From assembly GCA_036877525.1 (NCBI GenBank), contig JAZGTH010000006.1, forward strand, positions 14,502,001-14,566,000: 64,000 nt of DNA, written 5' to 3'. The translations under genes were made by a program, and so were the position numbers. Below are positions 54,346-64,000 of this stretch, piece after piece. The first letter of the stretch is position 1. Every line of letters starts with the position of its first letter. The stretch is from Chromobotia macracanthus (lineage: Eukaryota > Chordata > Actinopteri > Cypriniformes > Botiidae). The notes under the pieces are model-generated. The model was not told the origin of the DNA. It saw nothing but the letters and a program-made list of their open reading frames with translations, and did not search any database.

Positions 54346-55530
54346 GGATAATTTCTGAGAGAAATAGGCACATGGGAACATCTTAAGTGGTGAGCCATGG
54401 CGTTGCGAGAGGACGGCCCCTACCCCAGTGTTAGAGGCATTGACCTCCACAATGAAGGGACGATCTGGATCAGGATGCTGAGGTGAAACAGTTCTTGAGG
54501 TTGAGGAAGGCTTGTTTCGCCTCAGTGGTCCAGTCAAGCTTGGTGGATTGTCATTTGGTTAGTGATGTCAGGGGTTCTGCGACAGAGCTGAAACCACGGA
54601 TGAACTTTCGATAGAAATGAGCAAATCCTAAGAAGCGTTGTAGTTGTCTTAGCACAGATTGGACATGAAAAAAATGTTCATTGAGAGAATTGGAGTAGAT
54701 TAGAATGTCATCTATATATATGATCACCCATTATCTAACATGTCATGTAAGATATAATTCATGAAGGACTGAAAATCTGAAAAACTATTAGCTAAACCAA
54801 AAAGGCATTACCTGGTATTCAAAGTGCTCACTTGACGTGGAGAAGGCCGTCTTCCATTCATCCCCCTCTCTGATGCGGATGAGATTGTATGCATTACAAA
54901 GGTCTAGCTTGGTGTAGTACTTAGCCTGACGAAGTTGTTCTAGAGTTGCTGGCACCAAAGGGAGTGGGTATCAAAACTTAATAGTTATGTCATTCAGGCC
55001 ATGTTAATTTATGCAGGGTCATAGACCACCATCCTTCCTTACTAAAAAGAACCCAGCTGCGGTGGGAGAACTAGACGGTCTGATGAAGCCCTTTGCTAAC
55101 TCCTCCTTGATATAGTCTTTCATAGCCTCAGGCTCAGGTTGTGACAGGGGAAGATTCTGCCCTTTGGGGGTGTTGTTCCAGGCATGAGTTTTATGGCACA
55201 GTCCACGGTTCGATGAGGCAGCTGAGATGCCCTCTTCTTGCTTAAAGCTTCCATTAAGTCTTCATACTCCATTGGGATATGAGATTCGGAAGTAACGATG
55301 TTCTCTGAGAGAACTGAGTCTTTGAAGTTGATGAACCTTGGACAGACAGGTTTTCTGGCACGTAGGACCCCACTGAAGAATCTGTCCATCCCTCCAAGAA
55401 ATCAATGGGTTGTGTGCATGGAGCCATGGTAATCCTAGAATTATAGCATGATTGGGTGACGGAGGAACATAGAACTTGATCCTCTCTGAATGTAGCATGC
55501 TTGTGAGTAGCTGGAGTTCCTCTGTCATCA
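54346..55530 (-). pseudogene. Gypsy RT and RNase H remnant
   Basis: Right to left: 'NHAIILGLPWLHAHNPLISW' (end of protease linker, 55,450), 'PRFINFKDSVLSENIV', 'AIKLMPGTTPPKGRIF' (RT start, near 55,180), decayed palm around 54,700-55,000 and RNase H start 'DRPFIVEVNASNTGVGAVLS' at 54,470, where the catalytic Asp is read as Asn. Frames change repeatedly. Confidence 0.85.
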
Positions 55531-55555
55531 TTTGAATGCGGCCGTCACCAAGAGG

Positions 55556-55762
55556 TCAACCGTCTAGCGCCTCCACTGCCAGGGATGAATTACAGGGAAT
55601 TAGTGTTAGCTTGTGTTGTTGAAGGAATTCATGGGAAATGAAGTTTCCTGCCACTCCTGAATCGACTAGAGCAGAAGTAGTTATGGTTTGATTGTTCATG
55701 GTAATTTCAACAGACAGTTTGATGTTTGATATTTGAGGAGTGGAACTGGTGGTATCACTCAC
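55556..55762 (-). pseudogene. Gypsy aspartic protease remnant
   Basis: 'TTSALVDSGVAGNFISHEFL' contains the catalytic Asp-Ser-Gly triad typical of Gypsy proteases. The first residues 'NIKLSVEITMNNQTI' form the usual strand before it. 68 codons, stop-bounded. Confidence 0.87.
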
Positions 55763-55799
55763 CGAGATGGGAAGGTTGACAGGTTTTACTGGACTTCAT

Positions 55800-56620
55800 A
55801 TGACTGGCTTGACTACAGTAAAGGCATAGGTGTTGTTGTCTTCGGCGATTTCGTTCTTCGGGTGTGAGACGTGTGAAACTCAACTGCATTAGTTCGACAG
55901 TGTTAGCTGCTATGGGTACATGGAAAAACTGGGAATAAGAGGGTCAATAAGAGGGGATGAGGTTATTAATCTGAATCATAAGTTCAATGAATTCACCCAG
56001 GTTTTTCCCCTTCATCTCAGCATGCTAATAAATCAGGACTGTAATTCCTGATTTAGACCCCTTCGGAACAACAATTTCAGCATATCTTCCACCCACTCTG
56101 TCTGGGCTCCTGCATGTTTACCTTGGTTTAAAGACAACAGTTGTTCACCAGGAGTTCTTCCCTTTGCGGGATGTTTGAACACTTCACGGAATTGTTGCAG
56201 GAACCTCTCGTAGGTGGGGAAGATAAAATTGTCCTCTTTCCATACAGCGGATGCCCAATTGAGCGCCTTTCCGGGAAGTAGTGAACAAACAAAGACTATT
56301 CGGCTTGATTCTGTGGGAAAGTGGGTTGTTGGGTGACAAACAGAGAGCATTGCAAAAGGAAACCTTTGCACCTGGTGGGGTTTCCATCGAAATTCTCAGA
56401 CAAGAGATGAAGCAGTGGAAGCCTTGTTGCGGGTGGGCACTGGTGGAGCAGTTGTTACCTCCGTAGGCAAGATGCGCAGTCCCTGTAGAGCTTTAACGAG
56501 ATCTTCAGTGAGTGCCGTCAGTCGAGACAATTGATGTGGTGCATGGCGAGTTGTGATGCCTGGACAGATAGTTCAGTGGATAGCCGTGACATCGCTGCTG
56601 GATCGCTGTTTGGGCGAAGT
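55800..56620 (-). pseudogene. Gypsy Gag remnant
   Basis: Frame 56,371-56,033 has 'FVCSLLPGKALNWASAVWKE' and 'FLQQFREVFKHPAKGRTPGE', the Gag capsid block 'F..S.L.G.AL.WA' of Gypsy elements. The N-terminal part (56,600-56,480) reads 'LSTELSVQASQLAMHHI'. A zinc-knuckle-like region near 55,820-55,870 is too decayed to score. Confidence 0.85.
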
Positions 56621-56624
56621 CTTC

Positions 56625-57138
56625 TGTAACGATGGGGCAGAGACATTAGGATCCTGTGCAGCTCTTTATTTAAGGGTAAACAGACAGGCAGGGTCAAACA
56701 ATGGTAGACAGGAATTACAAGGGCTAGGCAAGACAGTATCGTGAAACAGGCAAAAGTCGAGGCATGTGGCAAACAATCACAATCCAGAGTACAGGCAAGA
56801 ATCATGGCAGGCAGTAAACAATCACAATCCAGAGAACAGGCAAGAATCAGGGCAGGCAGCAAAACAGTCAAAACTGATGAACAATCCCATCAAACACGGG
56901 TAAACAAGATAACGCAAGGAAAAATGCTCAGAAATGATCACCTAGGCAAATCAAGACTTTGCAACGCTACTGAGTCCGGGTGTGGTTTATATATGGTTGA
57001 TAACAGGGAACAAGTGAGAGTAATCAGTCCCAGGAATGCGGCCTCATGGGAATTGGAGTTTGAGATAGACTAACATTCAGGAAAGGGTTCCCCTCTGGTG
57101 GTTCGGAGAAGGCGGTACGGAAGCCTCCTCTGTAACAA
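56625..57138 (-). repeat. Gypsy 5' LTR
   Basis: 514 bp, TGTTACAGAGGAGG to CCCCATCGTTACA on the minus strand, TG...CA. Two copies of 'aaacaatcacaatccagag' inside (near 56,770 and 56,816). Confidence 0.88.
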
Positions 57139-57170
57139 CTACATTGTGATTATACTGAGAACTATATTGA

Positions 57171-57212
57171 GTGTGTGTGTGTGTGTGTGAGAGAGAGAGA
57201 TAGAGAGAGTAT
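57171..57212. repeat. (GT)n(GA)n compound microsatellite
   Basis: 'gagtgtgtgtgtgtgtgtg' followed by 'agagagagagatagagagag'. Short and likely polymorphic. Confidence 0.9.
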
Positions 57213-57219
57213 GTGTGTG

Positions 57220-58890
57220 TTTACTTAATTATGACCCTATTTAGATACATAAGTAATTATTTGTTGGTCTGTGTGTCAGTGTGTGTGTACAGAAACTTTT
57301 TTTATCGTGTGTTGGGAAGACTCTTCCTGGTCTGATTTTACAGTAAGTCACCAGAATTACATGGTGCTCTAACTGCTAATAATGTGGTTTAACATGTGAG
57401 TCAGGTATGTTTAACCTTTATATTAAAATAAACTTGACCAGAACATAACCAGAACTGTTTGCCATGACAGTAGTTGACCTGAAAGAAAAAATGACTTGAC
57501 CTAAGAACTCATAAATTCACAAAAACTATTGTATAACTGACTGTTTGATGCATCATTTTGAGGCTTGGGAAGATATAGGCATCATACACTGGCACTGTTA
57601 GAATCTCTCTTGGTTCTAAAGAAGAGAGAGAGCCACATGAGAGAATGGCATGAGAGTAAATAATTCCTATAATTCCTACATCCTACATTCCTACATGAAC
57701 TTATCTGTACCCTGTAATGTCTATTAACTCATAACACACAGAAAAGTTTATTACGTCTTTATCTCCTGCTCCTTACTAACTTCTTATGTTTTGTTCTCCT
57801 TATGAAAATCTCTACTACTTCCTGCATTTCCTATTAAAATAGGAACTAAGTGTAGAACATATCAAAGAGCTTTTCCTTTTTATAAATTACTAATACCCAG
57901 TTCATGTCATAGTCTAGTACAAACATTATTTGCCAGTGAAAGTAGGTCTTAGCTCTAATTTTTGTTTTTAAAACAGTAACTTCCTGTTGTAATTGCTGCC
58001 TTTTATATAAATTGACAATGGCCACTACAACAGCATTCAAAAATGTTCAGTTCTCAGCTGGTAACGAACAGTCCTTTCATCTCTCTCCACTAGCAACAGA
58101 GAGACCCTTCATACAAAACATTCACTGACTCTGCACCTTTATTCTATTATACATATTTACACAACACCCTGAACCTGTGCTCACTAAATGAGCCGTGCCT
58201 TGTGATCCCCTCAGTTTTCCTCACTGGCGACTGAACAATCTTCCTAATTCTGCAAATCTGAAATTTCCAAATTCTTCCAAATTCTCTAAATCTGAAAACT
58301 CATGTTTTTGTGTGTGACTCATTCTGACCAAAAAATAAATATAATGCTCTTTTCCCAGAATAGTTTTGATCATGTCCTTACAAGATTGTAAATAATTTGG
58401 TTATTTTAATGTACTGATCTATATGTTCTGTGCTGACAGCTGGTGTGACTGCATTGGGTAAAAGATTTCAGTCAGATTTCAGGTGCAGTCATCATAAACT
58501 GCATTGATCTTTCTTTGGTATATGATAAGAATAAAATGTCTCTTATACCTGTTAAAATGTTCTTAATTTTAATGGGAAAATAAATAGTGCAGTAAGCTAT
58601 CATTACCATATTGTAAAACATACTCTTATATTTAGATAAGACATGTTAACTTAAAATGTGGATAAAGGATGTTTTTCATCTTTCACATTTATGTGACCTT
58701 TTTGATGGTGAAAAACAATAAAAGGGTATTTATTATTTAATTAAGAAGTTATGTTTTTATTGTTGTTTTAGTTATAAGCATCACTGTTCTTGATTTTATT
58801 GTATTATTAGTTGTAATTGCTTGGGGATCACTATTTAGCAAATTGTTCATGAATGTGTAAACTACCTGCAGAAGCATGTGGTATGGGGGA
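57220..58890. other. Presumed b4galt5 intron 1, nothing recognised
   Basis: AT-rich, no motif-bearing open frame. The minus frame of 64 codons at 57,846-58,040 has no recognisable content. Confidence 0.35.
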
Positions 58891-58895
58891 TCAAC

Positions 58896-58944
58896 ATTCT
58901 TTTTCTAAAGGAGTAAGTGCTCCTTACTCCTTTAGAAAAAGAAT
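58896..58944. repeat. Perfect hairpin, 22-bp arms
   Basis: Arm 58,896-58,917 ('attctttttctaaaggag...'), loop TGCTC, and the exact reverse complement at 58,923-58,944. The longest perfect short inverted repeat I found. Confidence 0.96.
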
Positions 58945-58949
58945 TGTGT

Positions 58950-60290
58950 GTGAATTGAAGTGTCTCTCCCAGAAGAGAGAGATTGTATTTCAAATGAGCA
59001 CATTAGTGAATAATATCAACATTTACATTAGCATATAGATGGAAGATAGAAAATAGACAGAAAATACATGGTCTAAAGGTACCAAAACTACAGTTCTGAC
59101 TTCATGCATTGTTTTCTTGCAAGGATGTTTTTACACTATACAGGGTGTGTACTGTATACTTCAACCTTTGAACACAGCATGTGCTATCTCTCAACCATAA
59201 ATGTCTGATAAGGCTGTTGATATCGAATCAATAGAGGGATGATGTCCCTGGTTATTCACATGGCTAATGACAGGACTAAAAGGACTTCTTCCTCCCAGAG
59301 TAAGTGGGAAAGTTGCCGTTATGTCCCCTGATTGATGTTTAACCAAATTCCATTGGTAATGAAGTCACGTGCCTGCCTTTGCACCTTAACTAGCAGCTAC
59401 AAAGGCTTCTGTGCTAGGGTAATATGGAGTTAATAGCATTCTGTAACCCCTGATCATAACTGTAAACATTGTTTCAGAATCTAAAATAAGGGTTCAGCCT
59501 CATTTTATGTATTTCCAGAACAAACAACACCTTCTTTTAAAAGATAAAATAAAAACCATAATTCCTTTACTACTAAAGGTGTCATAGTTCAAATTTCTAA
59601 CAAAAGGCTTTTCACAGGCAAAAGTCTGTGGTTTGTATTTTTAAAGGCTCCTCTGTATAGCGCTGTAAATTCTTTTTTCTCTGTTGGCACCTAACAATGT
59701 TAAATTTGAGGCATAATATCAGTTACAATATTTTTGCACCATAATAGACACTTTATTTCAGTGTTACATATTTCTGCAGTTACCTCATCCCTGTGTAAGT
59801 ATACTGTTCAGCTAGTGAATTACTGCAATTACTCCTGAAAATAGACAGCTTTCAGTGCATATGTACACTTTTAATTTAACATGTTCATTTAGTTTGATTA
59901 TTTGAAAAATAAAGAAAATAACATTGTAACCCAATAATAATTCATAATAATAATTAATGCTAAAACTTTTCTTATTTTCAGAATAATATTGTTGCAGCAC
60001 AGCCACAGAATCATATGCAAGTGTCCAGACATGAGGCTTTCGTGTGCTCAAAAACAGAGCACAGCACACTATACTACTTTTCATTAAAACTAAACAAAGG
60101 TCATCTTTCAAAGCTATACTACTTTTCATTGGCATCCTATCTTAAAAACATGGCACAAAAATAATAATAAAACCTCTGATATGTGATGGACTTAGACTGC
60201 TATTAGTCTTCTCTTCTCCATGATCCTCTCTTCTGTGTTCCGTGCCTTAATCTTCTGTAAACAAATGGCCATGCAAAACCCTGACCAGAT
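58950..60290. other. Presumed intron 1, nothing recognised
   Basis: No coding motif. The minus-strand frame of 107 codons at 59,812-60,135 is hydrophobic but without recognisable features. Confidence 0.35.
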
Positions 60291-60298
60291 ACCTGCTG

Positions 60299-60352
60299 AC
60301 TATTTTTTTTACTCTATAGTAAAAAAAATAGTGACTATTTTTTTACTCTATA
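60299..60352. repeat. Perfect A/T-rich hairpin plus duplicate
   Basis: 'actattttttttac', six bases, then 'gtaaaaaaaatagt' (60,299-60,332). 'gactatttttttactctata' is repeated at 60,333-60,352, almost copying the left arm and loop. Confidence 0.9.
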
Positions 60353-60509
60353 TCACCACAATCACAGTGTGACATTTACGACATGGAGATGGCATGGATG
60401 ATGAGAGGTCAAATCTCAAGGCAGGCAGACCTGCTTTATGTCCATGATCGTAACATACACACACAACACTGCAAAATGTGTCAAAATAACATTTTCTTTT
60501 TCAAAATAA

Positions 60510-60694
60510 TGTTTTCTGACACAGCAGGACCTTCATCAGCTCCCATGACTGATGATGATAATGGTGGTGGTGGCCGTTGCAGCACTAGCATGCACAGTGA
60601 GAAAGATAAGGAGAGAGATGAGGGAGAGGTGAGTGTAGTCTGCGGTAAACATAAATGCTTCCAAAACCTGAGGCTATGTAAGTGTAGTGTCTGA
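60510..60694 (+). other. Short acidic/Ser-rich open frame, unassigned
   Basis: The frame reads 'MFSDTAGPSSAPMTDDDNGG' and then a charged 'EKDKERDEGEV'. I recognise no family. It lies 350 bp before Harbinger-like sequence, so it could belong to that transposon's second (SANT/Myb-like) gene, but no such motif is visible. Confidence 0.2.
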
Positions 60695-61030
60695 CATGGC
60701 CTAATATTTGGATCATGTATGGATCATATAATACCTCCTTTTACTTAGGACTTCCAAACCTACTGTGGGGGTGAAAGACCCTAGGCTCCAAAGAGTCTGG
60801 AGGCAAATTTCTCCTCCAGGTGGCTATCAGCACCTCTGACACCAACAGGACAGTTTATGACACCCTGCCCAAGCTTCAACACACCACATGGCCCAAGAGA
60901 AACCAAAAAAAAACTGTAAAAGTCCTAAACTGTAGATATTTGTATATATTCCCACTGTATGCTGGCTACCATACTACATATCTTAACTGTAACTCTGTAG
61001 ATAGTTATGCAAGTTTGGATTGATGTTCTT

Positions 61031-61083
61031 TTTGCCATATATAGCCACAATTTTTGCCATTGTGGCTATATATCTTCGGCAAA
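61031..61083. repeat. Bulged inverted repeat (6 + 14 bp)
   Basis: 'tttgcc' + 'atatatagccacaa' pairs with 'ttgtggctatatat' + 'ggcaaa', with a 9-base loop and a 4-base 'cttc' bulge. Overlaps the start of the Harbinger-like remnant. Confidence 0.9.
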
Positions 61084-61330
61084 GGCACAAAAGCCGGTTT
61101 GTCTGGGTTCACAAAATCATTCAGGCTCTGACTCAGCACGGCTGGTACAGGAGCTACAGCTGGATGAAGGACCTGACACGATTTTCCATGCATCTTTTTT
61201 TAATTGTGTCTCTGTATGTACATCCAGACATATCAGAAAGTATAAGGAAATTGCTAACCGCTAAAATCAACTTCCATCTTTCCAGCAGACACCACACTAC
61301 AGTAGATGAATCATGTGTATTCCACTGACT
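61037..61330 (+). pseudogene. PIF/Harbinger transposase N-terminal remnant
   Basis: One frame encodes 'RFVWVHKIIQALTQHGWY' and the neighbouring frame 'ARLVQELQLDEG'. Together they match, from memory, the 'WVHEII..R...GEY..LVQELRLDE.RF..YFRMS' N-terminal block of PIF/Harbinger nucleases. A frameshift lies between them near 61,140. No DDE residues are present: the sequence is lost beyond about 61,330. The 61,031-61,083 inverted repeat is directly upstream. Confidence 0.6.
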
Positions 61331-63200
61331 TCAGTCACATTGGTAGTTGCTCACGAAATTCGCTGCTCATTTACATAAAGTTTTTGCATTAAACTTTTTC
61401 AACTTTTGTAGCCTGACTCCCGTCACTTGCCATGCCTAAATTCTGTCAATTATGGTCACTGTTACTCATGTCCCCAGTAGCTGCCTGCTCTCCATTGACA
61501 ATAAATGGGATCATGTCACTTTGTTGCTGGGTGTCACTGGCGGTGTGAATGTGCTTTAGTGTTACCATAAGTTATTCAGCTAGACAAATAGCAGCCCTTT
61601 AGGCTATTTTTTATGTTTCCCTGTTGAGCTGTGAAAATTTTAATTTATCTCTGATATGTTGCTTTATTGAAATTGAGAACATTATTTTGTTTATCATTAT
61701 TAACAGTGAGTCAGCTGGCAGTAGTTTTGTTTTGTTCACTATATATTATAATGAATATATAGGACTAGTGTAATTTTAGGACCTAGCAAAAATGTTTATG
61801 GACAATCAGGAGAAATGAAATCAAGACACTCACAAGCCTGTGTTTGTTTCTTTATAAACCTGTGTTTGTTTCTTTATTTATTTAACAACTTTATATCAAT
61901 TTCTCATATGGTATTGTTATGCCAATGCAGCTTTGTGTGTCTCTTTATCAGAGAATAATAATACTGTACCTGATTGCATTATGTTAACAAATACTCACCC
62001 CATAGTCTCTCCTCATGTCTTTTGAGCCAGGTTGAGATTACATCTCCAGAAAAGAGTGAGAAAAGTGAAAAGTAAAGAAAAGTGTCAGTAAGAGAGAGGA
62101 TAGTGTCAGTGTCAGCACACAGACACACACAAGATGGATGTCATAGTTTGTTTTAGGATTCATCAGTGTGGATTATACAGTTTTATTGTATTAATAAATT
62201 ACACTTTCTATTGTGTTTCCTTTATGTGTCAACTCACACTCTTTTCTACCTACTATATGGCTTTAGTGCTTTAATGGAATAGGAGTTACATATTTAAGGG
62301 CGCGCAAAGGTAGTATTTGTGATTGCATGCAGTTGGCCAGTCTGGGCCAATATGCCAGGGCCGATTTTTTGTCTGCGTCCAGCCCTGGTTGAAGCAGAGT
62401 AAAGATTATGAAGTTATTCGAAATTCAGCAGATTAACAGCCTGAACGAACCATGATTTTCTTACTTCCAACTCACCTCAGCGAAAGGGCTATTGAGTTAT
62501 TGCATCGATTACTAAGACTAGGTATGATACTTGCATGTCTTGCATGCATGAGTTTGTGTGTGTTCACTCCTCACCAGTGATCGGTTAAATGTGGAGGTCA
62601 CATTTCGGGGTACAATGGGGTACAATACCTGACAAATATGTCACCTTCACTTTTACTTGAAAGAAAGTGCCCTAGCAGTTAGTTGAGGCTTCAGTTTATC
62701 TTTGCTTTATGTTGGAAAGACAAGGCCATAGCCTGGCACTAGCTTAGAGGTCTACTGAAGACCTTTTCTAGCACAGTATCCTTATCCTGATTAAAGTCCT
62801 TAAAGGACTAAAAATATGGAACTGTCGCTGACAACGCAAGAGGACAGAGCTTTGTGTTCTTGGTCACTGGTCTTTAAACTGTGAGGATATCACAACCTAA
62901 GGAGATGTGGAATCCAATCAGAGGTTGTCCTCTCGCGGGGAACGTTAACTCTCTTTGTCTTCCAACATGCTGTTTTGCATATGGAATTCGATTGGTCAAT
63001 GTCAATGTGGAAACCTTCAAGAGTTTTATAGTGTTAATATAAGCCAAAGTTATCAGTAAAATTTTAGATATTAAGCAAAGATACATGTGATCTTCATTGA
63101 ACTGACTCTAAGAACTTCACTTAAATGTGCACAGATTAATATGTGAGCAAAACATAAATTATCAAAGACACGTGTTTATACATTTCCATTATTCATTCTT
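61331..63200. other. Presumed intron 1, nothing firmly recognised
   Basis: 62,280-62,395 ('ggccagtctgggccaatatg', 'ccgattttttgtctgcg') has the look of a MITE end. 62,900-63,000 has two CCAAT-type boxes ('ccaatcag', 'attggtcaat') but no adjoining coding exon is found. Confidence 0.35.
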
Positions 63201-63204
63201 AAGT

Positions 63205-63340
63205 GAATATATACGCAAGTAAAAAGAGAGTGAATTTCTTTACATTTCTTTGGGTTGTAAAACATAGTTGGAGTCCTGGTTCTGCATCTGGGTGTTAAAT
63301 GCAGTTTGGGGGTAGGTCTACAGACACCCTACAGCATAGT
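63205..63340 (+). repeat. Dispersed repeat, copy 2 of a pair
   Basis: Shares 'ggttctgcatctgggtgtta', 'gcagtttgggggtagg' and 'tctacagacaccct' with 49,100-49,205. Same orientation. Confidence 0.75.
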
Positions 63341-63345
63341 TAGTT

Positions 63346-64000
63346 TGTTGAGTGAGGTATATGTAGTTATATTAATGAAACAGAACTAGTTATTATGTGT
63401 CTGATCTGTCACATGCACTACACTCCTCAGCCTTTAATAAGAACTAGAGTTTCTCATGTTCTGCACATGAGTGCATTAATGTATGCAAAGTGGTTTTTGA
63501 TGGTTTTTTTTACTTTACCAGTGGTGTTTACCATGGCAAGCATTACTATTATTATTGCTCATCAGTGTGGTTAGGTTTTTCAACAAAACCCTCCACCCTT
63601 TGTATTAAAACGTTACTTTGTTACTACAGGCACAAAAGTTCTCAATTTTTTCAAACCTTGTTGAGAACTTGTTGAGGAGAAGAAAAAAATCCTCTCCCAG
63701 GAGTGATGTGAGACATATAAAGAGACCACAATACCATGCGAACTGTACCATGCGAACTGTACCACTGTACATCCCTTTGGACAAAAGTGTCCAAATGCAT
63801 AAATGTAATTCTCATTTGAGTCAATGAATTAAAGACAGTGCTCAACAAATTCAATAATTATTTCATAAATGCCATATTTGGTGGTGTCTCTAGTCACCAC
63901 ATCCAACCATCTTTGAACATTTACATAACATTTTGGATTAAAGGCATTTTGGCAGAAAGAATCTCTGTCTCTCTCTTATATCTTCTTTTCAGTCAGACAG
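63346..64000. other. Nothing recognised
   Basis: AT-rich, no motif-bearing frame. A short direct repeat 'accatgcgaactgt' occurs twice near 63,733-63,761. Confidence 0.4.

Larger units (their letters stand above)
54097..57138 (-). mobile_element. Ty3/Gypsy element, minus strand, broken
   Basis: Right (5') LTR 57,138-56,625 with ends TGTTACAGAGG...CATCGTTACA; left (3') LTR fragment 54,342-54,097. Between them, in minus orientation: Gag, protease, RT, RNase H remnant. Integrase is absent: the LTR joins directly to RNase H sequence. Several frameshifts. Confidence 0.88.

Noticed and set aside
62870..63010. CCAAT-bearing segment as the b4galt5 promoter
   Set aside because: No exon with the expected anchor sequence or phase lies downstream on the minus strand; the boxes alone are too weak.
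1..64000. tRNA, rRNA or snRNA genes
   Set aside because: I looked for box A/B-like and other conserved RNA gene motifs and saw none that folded convincingly; a covariance-model search would be needed to exclude small ones.

Overview
The window reads as nuclear DNA from a teleost fish, most likely a cyprinid. The genes have introns with ordinary GT/AG junctions, there is no bacterial-style gene packing, and the interspersed repeats are of types I know from zebrafish- and carp-like genomes. Only about 1.4 kb of the 64 kb is recognisable host coding sequence. Most of the rest is transposable elements in various states of decay.

Two host genes are identifiable, both on the minus strand. At the left, exons 1 and 2 of slc9a8 (NHE8, an organellar Na+/H+ exchanger) lie at 3413-3220 and 2913-2735, and the gene continues off the left edge. 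Between 47.5 and 32.0 kb lie exons 2 to 9 of a beta-1,4-galactosyltransferase of the B4GALT5/6 (lactosylceramide synthase) type. All eight exons have intact splice sites and compatible phases. Exon 1 was not found and probably lies beyond the right edge, so most of 47.5-64 kb is probably intron 1. B4GALT5 and SLC9A8 are also neighbours in mammals, which favours b4galt5, although several exons read more like B4GALT6. Weaker host-gene candidates are a set of unidentified possible exons near 9.2-9.8 kb (minus) and a two-exon-like fragment of an uncharacterised fish gene family at 13.5-14.0 kb (plus).

Mobile elements from left to right: an L2-like LINE end (1-1010); an internally deleted Ty3/Gypsy element (4.1-6.6 kb); two MITE-like repeats in opposite orientation (7.8-8.6 kb); a 5'-truncated LINE (11.6-13.1 kb); a 7.3 kb BEL/Pao element with paired LTRs and a 5-bp target duplication (16,016-23,350) nested inside a minus-strand LINE (15.4-26.3 kb); an LTR element with TGTCAG...CTGACA ends (27-28.2 kb, second copy 45.5-47.1 kb, plus fragments); an L2 LINE in galactosyltransferase intron 5 (34.8-37.5 kb); a solo LTR with target duplication (38,467-38,826); Gypsy relics at 43.1-44.9, 49.2-49.9 and 54.0-57.1 kb; a DIRS-type relic (52.0-53.8 kb); and a PIF/Harbinger transposase remnant near 61 kb. 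Every element with readable coding sequence is broken by frameshifts, stops or deletions.

I did not find a new multi-gene system. The observations most worth checking are a 37-bp copy of galactosyltransferase exon 2 about 1.5 kb upstream, with only silent changes and a GT directly after it; an inverted repeat placed at both ends of galactosyltransferase intron 5; unusual substitutions in galactosyltransferase exon 8; and several perfect or near-perfect hairpins.
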